NCBI GenBank assembly: GCA_036924285.1
Contig: JAYKYS010000001.1
Span: forward strand, 11,495,501 to 11,559,500
From: Asterella californica
Taxonomy: Eukaryota > Streptophyta > Marchantiopsida > Marchantiales > Aytoniaceae
Direction of reading: 5' to 3'
Length of the DNA: 64,000 nucleotides
The notes below the pieces were generated by a model that had not been told where the DNA came from, did no database searches, and was given only the letters and a program-made list of their open reading frames with translations. Position 1 is the first letter of the stretch; each line of letters opens with the position of its first letter. Shown here piece by piece: positions 1 through 10,138 of this stretch. Position numbers and translations under genes: made by a program.

Positions 1-445
1 ACCTCGCTGATTTTGATCTTCTGAAGAGCGTGCTTGCTGCGGGAAGTTGGAATGCGCTAATGCGCTTCCTGCGCATCTTCCCCGCAGATTAGGGGTTTCG
101 ATCCTAGGTGGCTTACCCGACCTACCTACCACCTTGGTGTTACCTAGTAGGTACACCCACTCTCTTACCTAGAAATTCATGGTTAGACTTTCGCGGTCGC
201 TGTCTTCCGGAAGATGGGTGTCTTCCGCCGTCTTCCCGTCTTCCGAAGACGCAACTGAGAAGACGCTCTTTCAAAGATTGTCGTCTTCCGAAGAAGTCAA
301 CTTATTATTACAAACAACCCTTAAGATCATCTTCCTGCTAAGGAAGACGTAACCTTAAGTAACAATGCTTCTTCAGTTATACAAACAAGTTATTATTCTT
401 AAAAATTTCAAAAATTCGTGAATCCTGTAATTTGTGGGCACCACA
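1..445 (-). repeat. Element A 3' LTR, first 445 bases only
   Basis: Read on the minus strand it starts TGTGGTGCCC at 445, as the 3' LTR of F does at 39378, and is closely alike to 22210-22673. It contains the LTR-start block rich in GAAGAC/GTCTTC and a small hairpin (ATGCGC, loop TTCCT, GCGCAT) near 59-75 that is also present near 22268. The rest of the LTR lies outside the window. Confidence 0.85.
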
Positions 446-501
446 TACGCCCATCCTCACATGTTTGCGTCCCGCAAACATCAGTGTTTTAGCACTTCTG
501 T

Positions 502-1510
502 TCACGTCCAGTACTTCTTGACACGCCACCCATTTACACGAGTGGTCATCAATGTACCGTCCAACTCTTCCAACTGCAAGGAGCCATTGTCGAAGACATC
601 CAAGACGCGGTAAGGACCCATCCAGCGAAGATGAAGTTTCCCGGAGAACTTAAGATGTCGGTTGTCGTAGAGAAGAACCAAGTCCCCATCCACGACGGTC
701 ACCTTCCTCAGCTTGCCATCGTAGTTCACCTTACGTTGCGCTTGTACCTCGTACGTCTTCTCCAAAGCTGCATTCCTGTCTTCTTCAAACTCTACAAAGT
801 TCAGAAGACGCTGCTCCTGGCTTTCTTCCTCTTGCATGCGTTCGGTTACTGCTAACCTGTAAGTAGGGACCTCTAACTCGAGGGGCACAATAGGTGTCAT
901 GCCATAAGTTAGGTAGAAGGGTGTCTTCTGGGTCGTGACTTTGGGTGAAATCTTAAAAGCCCATAACACTGATGGCAATTTCGTGTCCCAATCATACGCA
1001 TGGTTAACAGGTAAGTTACACAGAAGACCGTTCGACTTCTCCGTCAATCCGTTCACTTTCGAGTTGTATGGCGTCGTCTTCCGATGCTTAATCTTGAAGT
1101 ATTGGATCAGGAAGGAGATAGTCTCATTTAAAAAATGAGTACCCTTATCTGATACCAATTCCAGCGGACATCCTTACCGAGTGATAATGTTATGCCAGAG
1201 GAACTTGGCTACTACGGCGGCGTCGTTCTTCCTTGTTGCTTCACCTTCCACCATCTTGGTAGCATAGTCGGTAGCTATCAGAATATACCTTGCTCGTGTT
1301 CTTCTAGCCATCGGGGCGATAGACCCAACAAAGTCGATTCCCCACTTTTCAAAAGGAGCAAGCGGAAGAATGGGAGTAAGAGGTCACCTAGTAGTAGCTG
1401 TTGGTCTTCCCACCCTCTGGCACGCATCGCATTTCCTTATCTCATGAAAAGTGTCGCGGTACATGTTCGGCCACCAGTATCTGACGTCTAACATCTTCTT
1501 CACTGTGGTT
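502..1510 (-). pseudogene. Element A integrase (broken)
   Basis: The C-terminal half is one open frame at 502-1158, holding the second catalytic Asp (VSDKGTHF), the Glu (NGLTEKSN) and the C-terminal domain ending near LRWMGPYRVLDV. The core start is in 1159-1510 on the same strand: a zinc-binding CDACQ motif, then WGIDFVG with the first Asp. It is interrupted by a TGA near 1388 and by a break near 1170, and a one-base insertion near 1515 separates it from the upstream pol frame. Integrase joins retrotransposon cDNA to chromosomal DNA; this copy is inactive. Element F has lost this whole region. Confidence 0.85.
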
Positions 1511-1511
1511 T

Positions 1512-2446
1512 TCAGCCCGTAGTGACCCCAGCATCTTCGTAGTGAAGACCTGTGATCACTGATTTAATCTCTGAAGGCTCAAGACATCTCCTTAGCTTCT
1601 CGTCATGTCCCTTCCGAAACAGGATACCTTGGAAGATGGCGTAAGGACCTGCCTTGTGTAAGAAGACAGCCTTCTGCTCCGCATCCAATCCCTCGGGATA
1701 CTGTTGGTCTTCCAAGAACTTCCTCAAGTCCCTGAAGATCGACTCTTCTGTGCAAGTCGTAAAGACTGGATCAGAAGATCTAGTCTCGTCTTCTGGGAAG
1801 CAGGCGGTACGCTCCCCCTCAGATGAAAGCGTCTTTGTGAAGACTGAAAACAGCTTCTCGTCAGGGAACTCGTCTTCCACCTCATCTTCTCGTCGTTCCG
1901 TCTCTAATCTGGATAGGTAGTCAGCATTAACATGCTGTCTTCCAGGCCTGTACTCAACTGTGTAAGTAAATTCCTGGAGTAGAAGAATCCACCTAGCTAT
2001 CCTACCAGACAAATCTGCCTTCTTCACAAGATGTTTCAAAGAAAAATGATCCACATAGAAGACAAACGGGTTGGCTAGAAGATAGTGCTTAAACTTCCTA
2101 CAGGAGTAAATCATGCCAAGACACTCCCTTTCAGTTGTCGAGTACTTTTTCTCCGCATCACTGAGTTGTCTTCCCGCGTAGTAGATGGGATAATCCTTCT
2201 TCTTCTCATCTTTCTGACTCAACACCACCCCTATGGCGAATGCAGAAACATCCACATAAATGTGGAAGACTTTCTCCCAATCAGGTGGTCTTAGGACAGG
2301 GGATTTCGACAGAAGCCTCTTCATTTCTTCGAATGCTTCCTGCTGCTCAGAAGACCAAATGTATGGTTCATCCTTCTTCAGCAACTTGGTGAGTCTTCCT
2401 GCTACCTCTGCGTATCTGTCAATAAACCTCCTGTAGTATCTTACGT
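1512..2446 (-). pseudogene. Element A RNase H and integrase N-terminus (pol fragment)
   Basis: The open frame at 1512-2384 encodes the Ty3/gypsy RNase H: VFHIYVDVSAFAIGVVLSQ with the first catalytic Asp, then the TTERECLGMIY Glu region and VDHFSLKHLV. A linker and the start of the integrase zinc domain follow. RNase H removes the RNA strand during reverse transcription. It aligns closely with 38500-39300 of F. The upstream end is cut at 2446 by insertion S, and the RT half resumes at 4319. A frameshift ends the frame at 1512. Confidence 0.88.
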
Positions 2447-2870
2447 TGTCGTGATGTGAATTATTCTACATAGTGAATAATTCACCTCTTAGTTAAAAGT
2501 TAGTCTCTCTGAGTGAAACTAAGACCTCAGAGAAGTCGATTCTGGAGGAAGTGAGCATTCGAAAATCTGAAAACACCACGGCGTAGGTCTCGTCACGCTG
2601 ATCACCGTGGTATGTTCAAAAGTTGCAAACGGAGTTGCAGGCGAAAAGTTACTTGGAGTTCTTCTACAAGATTTCTGATACCGGGAAATTTACCATAAAT
2701 CAGAGTGAGTTCGAAAAATACTTTTTAGATTTTTCTCATGTAGATTGTAGTATGTAGTATTTGTTTAAAATTCGAAATGTACAAAAAGAGCATGTCTAGA
2801 GAAAGTTATGGCACTTCGTGTTAGCAAAGGAAAGACGAAATACCGCAGCTTTCTAGCATATTAGCTTAGA

Positions 2871-2969
2871 AACTGGTCTTCAAAACCAGTTGTGAGATCA
2901 GCTTCCGTGGTGTAGCTGAGAAACTTGTAGGGAGGAGGTCTCCGGATCAAATCCCTTCAGACTCACAAC
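2871..2969 (+). other. tRNA-like or SINE-like patch inside S
   Basis: A 7-bp stem AACTGGT/ACCAGTT closes a 7-base loop CTTCAAA (2871-2891), the shape of an anticodon arm with UCA in the anticodon position. It is followed by a box-A-like TGGTGTAGCTG (2908-2918) and a box-B-like GGATCAAATCC (2944-2954). An outer stem GTTGTGAG/CTCACAAC (about 2889-2896 with 2962-2969) encloses the two boxes. I cannot fold it into a proper cloverleaf, so it may be a tRNA-derived relic or chance. Confidence 0.25.
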
Positions 2970-3030
2970 CGGCTTGGAGTAGGCTGGCCCCTTCGGGGGA
3001 ATATGAGGGGCACCAAGTTGCCTAGGGGCG

Positions 3031-3308
3031 GGACACTAGATGTCCCTTAAACGTACCGTGAATGCGGGACGCCTCCGTCTACCCCTGCACTAGTGCAGTC
3101 ACCTAGTGTGGATGCTAGAGGGAGATTACCACCGGGTTTCGAAATGGACCTCTCACCTTCGGGTTGGCGGGACACTAGATGTCCCTTAAACGTACCGTGA
3201 ATGCGGGACGCCTCCGTCTACCCCTGCACTAGTGCAGTCACCTAGTGTGGATGCTAGAGGGAGATTACCACCGGGTTTCGAAATGGACCTCTCACCTTCG
3301 GGTTGGCG
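3031..3308. repeat. Two tandem copies of a 139-bp unit inside S
   Basis: Copies start at 3031 and 3170 and appear identical by eye. Each unit holds several small inverted repeats: GGACA-CTAGA-TGTCC, the 14-base palindrome CTGCACTAGTGCAG, and a region ending CACCTTCGGGTTGGC. The perfect identity suggests a recent duplication. Confidence 0.9.
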
Positions 3309-4318
3309 GGGTAATTAGTACGAATTCGGTTGCGGCCCTCTAAGTCCTGGGGTAGCGAGATGGCATCAAAGATACTCCAAGTCGGTACCAATTCTTTTAT
3401 AGAAAAATGTAGAGTTCGAAATATTATTCACTTGGGTCGAAAAATCAAGTGAAACTGATACCTGAGGCAATACTTACGGTACTTCAAAGTTTAAGGGGGC
3501 CGGAAGACGACAATGGTGATAACTCGGGCTCCACGTGTCAGAACGAGGTGATTCCGGTGGCCAGAGGTAGCCGTGGCGGAGTTACTTCAAGTGGAGGTGT
3601 CAGATGCTGACTGTACAGCCGAGACGGTGGCCGTCCGTACAGATGAACCTGCGAGGCTTAGTGAAAAAGTCTTCTTACGTGTAGATATATTATCAGTGAG
3701 TTATTTTTCTGCTGCCATCTGTTTAGGGCGTCTTTTACCCTTGCCAGGTGACATTGAAGGTTGCGTAGGATGGAGGAAAACCCAGAGGGGTGTACTCCGG
3801 AGGGAGGGAATTCTCAAGCCATTGTCGAGCAAATTATCGCATTATCGCAGTTTGTCGATCATCGAGCAGTGTAGAGTTTATCGTGCGGGAGCTATCGAGT
3901 AGAGAGAAACAGTAGAGCTGAGGAGAAGATTTTACAGAGGTCACGTCTGAAGAGAACTTCTGTCTGATCAGAGTTTTGATATCGAGGGATTGAGAGTAGA
4001 GAGTAGAATCGAGTAGAGAGGAGACCAAGAACTTGTACGCATACTTTTTTGAAAAGAAAACGGGAAGCTTCTAGGTGAACGCGCTGGTGCTTCACAGGAG
4101 CAGTTTTCTGATATTCTGAGTTGCTGAACGTGAGCTTTGCAATCTGATTGACCTGGATTTGAAGATCTACTTGCACGCCGTGTTTTATCTTGGCCAGATC
4201 GAGAACGTGGTGGTGTTTTCTCTTGCGATCCGTATTCCGTGTGTGGTTTTCGCCCTCCTCTTCACGATCGTATCACAGCTAGAAGGTTCGCCCTTCCCAG
4301 GAAACTCTCGCCTCGACA

Positions 4319-5201
4319 ACGTTGCACAGGAAGCTTCTCAACTCAGTCAGATTAGCAGGTGGGTGAAGTTTCATAATGACTTCTACCTTAGCACAGTCGA
4401 CTTCTATGCCTCTTCCAGAAATCCTATGTCCTAGCAAAATTCCTTCTGACATACCAAAGAAGCACTTCTCAGGGTGAAGAGCCAAACGATGTTCTCTACA
4501 CTTCAGAAAACACTTCCTTAGAAATATCAGGTGATCTTCCTTCGATCCAAACACGCAAAAATCATCCAAGAAGATCTCCATGAAAGTGCGAAGATACTCC
4601 TTGAAGATTGTGATCATCAATCTCTGGAATGTGGCGGGCGCGTTGCATAAACCGAACGGCATTTGATTGTACGCGTACGTGTCCCAATCAGTAGTGAAAG
4701 TGATTTTCAACTTGTCTTCTTTTCTGATTGAAACTTGGTTGTACCTAGAATATCCATCCAGGAAGCTGTAGAACTCATGTCCTGCTACCTGGTCTAACAT
4801 AGAGTCGGTGAATGATAAGGGATGATGATCCTTCTTCGTGGTCAAGTTCAGCTTCCGGAAGTCCTGACACACTCGGATCTTCCCTGTCTGTTTCTTCGAC
4901 ACGATGACAATAGGAGCTACCCACTCACTACTAAGCACTAGGAAGATGACTCCCGTCTTCAGATGTTGGTCGATCTGGTCCTTCACCAGAAGCGAGTACT
5001 TGGGGTTAAGCCGATACTGCCTCTGCCGTGCAGGAACAACGCCCTCCAGCAAGTCAATGCGATGCTCTCCCAACTCTCGAGGTATGCCCTTCATATCTTC
5101 TATGGTCCATGCGAAGACATCCTGGAACTCCGTCAGAAGTTCTCGGAAGTCTTCCAACTGTTGGCCCTCGATCACCTTGGAAAGCTTCAGCTTCTTCCCG
5201 G
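4319..5201 (-). pseudogene. Element A reverse transcriptase (pol fragment)
   Basis: The open frame at 4279-5175 contains the RT domain of a Ty3/gypsy element: EWVAPIVIVSKKQTGKIRVC, YSRYNQVSIR, MPFGLCNAPATFQRLM, and the catalytic FLDDFCVFG box (the usual form is Y/F-x-DD). It ends in the RT connection with LLGHRISGRGIEVD. It closely matches F at 37600-38440. Upstream it is cut at 5201 by element B; downstream it is cut at 4318 by S, so the last residues of the open frame are insertion-derived. Confidence 0.9.
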
Positions 5202-6574
5202 TGTCGGAGTGTGATCCGTCTACCTAGGAAAGCGCCGGGCTTCTGGCTGTGGTTGTTTACTCAAGAGGTTGGCTTTCAGGTCACAACAGGAGCTATAAAC
5301 ACTCACACAGGAGTGTAGGATCCTCTGATATGCTCAAAAAGCGAAATTTAGGTCTCACTGGTAGTAATAGGTTTAAGCGGTGAACTTTGACACTCAAAGA
5401 GAGGAAAACTATGAAGGTTTAGACTTCTAAACTTCCCCTACATGCAAATGAGGTACTACTGAACTCACAGACGAAGTTTCAACCTGAGATCAAATTCTGA
5501 CACGGAGATATGAACAGAAAAGTTCTGAATAAGAGAATTATGGCAATTTCTGGTACCTAGACAGCTATTCAGACATAGAACAGAGAATTGGCTCGATGAA
5601 TTTCAAATCTTCTCACAGTATTTGAATTCTACAGGATGCTGAACATCCCTGTGAAGTTGGGACTCCTGAATGTTTGTAGAACTCCAGATCTCCTTCTCTA
5701 AAGTCGCTGCTCTAGATTAAGAGCTTTTCAGACCCCCTCTGCTTCAGCGGCCGCCCTGAATTACTCAGTTACTCAAATGATACGAAACTTTTTGGACAGT
5801 CGTAGCCCTCCTGACAGTGAACGCAACCACGAAGTTTTGAAGTGATTTCCTCAATTCTGCTGCAATTGGCACCGAAAACCCCAAAATCAACAAAAGTGAT
5901 GCAGTTTTGGCACAATCCGAACTTCAATTGGGCATAACTCCTTGTTTATTGATCCAAATCGAGCAAAAATTTCACTGACAGTGCTTGGCACGACGAGCTC
6001 TCTCTTCCTGTGTTCTCAGATTTCCAAGATCCCTCACCAATTGCTCGAACTCTCCTCTAGAGCTCTATTTTTAAACTTAGAGTTTTACAAAAGACAAAAA
6101 TGGACCAATGGGAGTTCATAGCTCCACTTGACTGTCCTTTTGTGCCTTAAACTACCTGGTAACTTATCTACACTCATAAGCTACCACGTCAAGCCCCCTA
6201 GAGTGCCAGCGTAAAACTTAAACTACCTAAAATGACACATAGCCCCGAAAAATAACTTAAATTAGCTAGAAAGCGTGCATGGGCGACAAGTAAGTACAAC
6301 CCATGAGCTCAAACCCCTATCAGCATGGAAACCCTAAGTTATGTACATTGAACGTCATAGACAAGTAAGAAGTCACTTGCACAAGCGCACAAATGCTTGA
6401 ACAAGATAACTAACATACTATCAGCCTACTAGGACTCAAAATAGTATTAACACCGTATGCAAAGGTGTCAAACATATATATAAAGGACTAGAAGTAATAT
6501 GAGCTAACTTCTAGAACTACCAAACCTAAGCGTCGGAGTAGAAGTCAAGCATGTAGCCGCCAAGTAGCGCGACA
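5202..6574 (-). repeat. Element B 3' LTR (1373 bp)
   Basis: Nearly identical partner of 12573-13946, with one 1-base indel and about five substitutions seen. It contains a GCGGCCGC site near 5749 that is also in the other LTR. No coding frame of interest. Confidence 0.95.
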
Positions 6575-6622
6575 TCCACCCCCTCTGAACCTGCACATCC
6601 TCCGGTATGTGCCAGATCCAGA

Positions 6623-9600
6623 TCAACACTCTTCAGCTTCAGCTTCAAATTCATCTTCAACCTCCATTGAGTCTTCAGCTTCATCCTCAGTAAGCTCTGC
6701 AATGTTCTGATCGTCCCCTCTCCTTCTAAAGAGCTTGATTCTCTTCCCTGCGACTGGTATCTTGAGCACTGCACCATCTAACTCTCTCAAAGAGTATGTG
6801 GCATTATCATAAACTTCTAACACCACATAAGGTCCGAACCATCTCTTGGAAAACTTTCTGATAGCGCTATGCTGATTATCAAGACTACTATCATAGACTA
6901 ACACCCAATCACCCTCCTTAACTGGTTTAGGTCGTAATCTATGCGTTCTATCAAATCTGCCTTTGTTTCTCTCTCTAGCATTCTTTAACCTTTCCACAGC
7001 TTTGGCAACATCCTCAGGTCTTCGTTCTAACTGCTGGATCCTTAATGCAAGAAGATCCTCCGTACTTCTACCATCTTCCCATGACAAAACATTCCAAGTA
7101 GGCACAACCTCCTCAATCGGCATCACAGGTTTTTGCCCTAGTATCAACTCTGCTGGCATGTAACCTGTAACGGTACTATGAGTTGTACGATCTGCCCACA
7201 AAGCAAATGGTAGCAGTCTAGGCCATTCACGGATCTTACCCTTGCAAGCTTTTACCAAAGCTTTGATGATTGGCGGATGACCTCGTTCGCTCTTGCCATT
7301 CCCTTCAGGATTGTAAGCAGTGGTTAACGCCAACTTGATTCCCAATCGCTTGAAGAACTCAACTGCTTCTTGTGCATCCAGCTTACCCCTATCTGCAGTG
7401 ATCTTTCCCACACACCCATATCTACAAATAACATCTTCAAGTAGAAAGCGGCAGACACTAGCAGTGGTCTTCGTCCTCAGAGCACGGCCTTCGACTTGGT
7501 TAGATAGATCTTCTCTAGCCAAGACTAGATACCTCATTTGTCCAAGTCCAAATGGCATAGTTACCAGATCAACTACCCATTTGTAATGGATAGCTAAAGG
7601 ATAAGTAGGATGCAATCCATCACGATGACGTACGTTGGAATACATCTGGCAGGATATACAGGATGAAACAAACTGTACTACATCCTTATACATACCCTTC
7701 CACCAATACTTTTCCTTCATCTTGACAAATGTAGCCCAAACTCCTCTATGACCGGCCCATAAACTCTCATGGAACTCCTTGATCAGCTTCTGCTGCAATT
7801 CCAAGTCACATACCACCCGCTGCAGTATACCTCCTTGTAGCTTAGGGCGTTTCCATAGATGTCCTCCATGTAAAAAGTAACCATAAGCTATTCTACGGAT
7901 CCTCTTGAAATCTGCATCAGACCAGCCTTCTTGCCTTTCCAGTGAACTCAAATAGCGCCCAAGATCCAACCACTCGCCATCATACATAGTTTCTTCAAAA
8001 AACTCCAACGAGGCTGCAAAACAGCTTCTATCTCTTCTAGCAAGAGCACTAGAATAGAACTCTGTTCCCACATCCTCCTGATCATCTATCATTTCTTTCT
8101 CATCGTAATACCTAGCCCTTGATAACATATCTGTCACAGGATTATCCTTCCCTGCAATATGTCTAAACTCTGGGTTCAAGGACTTGATATATGCTATCCA
8201 CCTCAACATAGCAATATCTGGAGTTGTACAGCTAGTGATCATTCCCAAGAGAGGTAAACAATCTGTCTCCACAACCACAGGTGCTCCTATCAAGTATTCC
8301 TTGTCACTCTTCATCGCAGTAACTACTCCCCATAGCTCTCTCTTGACTTGAGGATAGTCTCTCTGCCGTGAACTTAATACCTTAGCACCAAAACGCACCA
8401 CATATCTATTCCCATCCTCATCGTCTTGCCCTACAGCCCATCCAATGCCAATAGGACTAGTATCAACAGTAAGGATAACAGATCTCCCCAACTCATATGT
8501 TACCTTTCGTAGAGTTGGTGGTGAAGCCAAAAGATCCTTCAACTTCCTCATAGACTCGCTTTGCTCCTCTTGCCACTGAAATCTTTGTCCCTTCCTCAGC
8601 AACTTGTACAACGGATCTGCTACATGTGCAAAGTGTGGAATCCATATATGATAAAACACACATGCTCCTAGAAACCTTCTCACCTCAGTAACCGATCCAC
8701 ATGTCTCCTTCATCCTTCGGATGGCATCAACCTTGTTTGGACAAGGTTTCCGACCATAAGATCCACACAGATGTCCCACTATTAACACCTCTTGTACTCC
8801 AAACACAGACTTGGCTCCTGATAAAGTCAAATGAACCTCTTCCAGTCGACTCAGTATCTTATCACAATCAGCTATGTGATCTGCTACAAACTTACGGCAC
8901 CCCCTCTGATCTTTTACCTCATTCTTCTCCTCCTCAGCACATCCTTTGATCGGCACATCATCAAGGAATGGCATAGTTTTTTCAGGAATGAAATCCCTCA
9001 AAACTTTATTCATGCCATTCATCATATGTGCTACGGAATTGGTAGCACCTTGCGGCAAGGTGCACATCCTCAGTAACCCTAAAGGTGTCCTCATTGTAGT
9101 CAAGTCTCTACTTTCAGAGGATAACTGAAACTGATCATAACCTGAATATAAGTCTCCCATCGAATAGATAGCACGACCAGCAAAAGCCTCTGCAAACTCG
9201 TCTACAATAGGTCCTATACCCATATTCCTGATAGTTACCTTGTTAACTGGCTGCATATCTTGAATGAATCTCAAAGCTCCACTCTTCTTCGGAACAGTAA
9301 ACCATCTGCTAGAATAGGGAGCTATAGATGGTTCCAAGATACCCATCCTAATCCTCTCATTGAGCAAGTCTATCAGCTTTGGCAGATGAGCTCTAGGCAC
9401 AGGGATAGGACGTAGATTCCAAGGCACATGCGGTATAGTAAAGATTACCATAGGTGCAACTACACTTGGATCTACACATCCTACTTCATGTGACTCAAAT
9501 GCAAACGCCTTACCATGCCTAGATAGCATCTCCCTGAAGCTCTTCTTCTCTTGCTCGGTAAGAAATCCATCACCTCCAATCCTCAGCTCCTTCAGTGTTG

Positions 9601-10138
9601 TTTCTGTGAACTGGTGCCCAATTCTTCTCGGTCCTCTGAGCGTCGGTTCTCGTGCAGCTTGCTCCATCTTCTGATTGTAATCGAGTGGTAAAGGCAAAGC
9701 CACTGGTTTGACTTTCTTTGCCACTGACTTATACTTGGTCTCCACATACACCTCTTGTCGATCTATAAACTTATCAATTACATCATAAAGCTCCTTGGAG
9801 CTCACTCTCACCACTCTATCTACATCATCTATAGAACTTTTTACTATAGATTTCAACTCCCCTATAGTATCTACCAAATACTGCTCTTCAAACACTCCAG
9901 ATATGTATTCATCTCTTGCTAACTCTCCACTATCCCACAAAGATTGCTGTACATACTTCACATGTTGCCTCTCAAACCTCTTCAGATTCTCAACCTTCCT
10001 ATAACACACTGATCCACATGATGTCAGTCCTAAGAAGCTAGTGGATAAAGCTTCCTGCTCTACTGGATCAGGCGAGAATCTTAGCTCTACTGTACCGTTG
10101 AAGTCTCGCTCTTCAATGGTACTCTGCCAAAACCCTTA
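6623..10138 (-). CDS. Element B Pol: reverse transcriptase, RNase H, integrase
   Basis: The frame is open from just after a TAA at 10138-10136 to 6623. No early ATG fits, and entry by -1 frameshifting at 10135-10129 is the likely route. Counting from the GTG at 10009 (1128 residues): RT with YSSRWFTVPKKSGALRF, LPQGATNS and catalytic FLDD near residue 348; RNase H starting LTVDTSPIGIG near 513; integrase zinc region GHRGVWATF...CISCQ near 750-790; catalytic residues in VVDLVTMP (about 810), TADRG (about 868) and GKSERG (about 903). The C-terminal tail is rich in Glu and Asp. The frame is intact. The RT is clearly different from those of A/F and J/C, so this is a separate lineage. Confidence 0.92.

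Larger units (their letters stand above)
2447..4318. mobile_element. Insertion S: 1872-bp TG...CA element, probably a solo LTR
   Basis: It splits the pol gene of A exactly where F is continuous (near 38450). The ends are TGTCG and CGACA, a perfect 5-bp terminal inverted repeat, flanked by ACGT at 2443-2446 and 4319-4322. There is no coding frame with recognisable protein and no second internal LTR copy. This is what one expects of a solo LTR left by recombination between the two LTRs of a full element; a non-autonomous element is the alternative. It contains a 139-bp tandem duplication and a tRNA-like patch, listed separately. Orientation is not determined. Confidence 0.7.

Noticed and set aside
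3031..3308. CRISPR array or satellite
   Set aside because: Only two adjacent copies with no spacers, inside a transposon in a eukaryotic context.
2447..4318. Retrozyme (hammerhead ribozyme element)
   Set aside because: I looked for the CTGATGA...GAAA core on both strands of S and did not find it in a plausible arrangement.
3573..4434. Short frames in S (3573-3902 plus, 3892-4176 minus, 4159-4434 plus)
   Set aside because: No similarity to known proteins; two of them run across the insertion or into antisense pol; composition is that of noncoding LTR.
5740..5765. GCGGCCGC site in the B LTR as a sign of cloning vector
   Set aside because: The same site is in the partner LTR at about 13123 within natural LTR sequence; no vector sequence is nearby.
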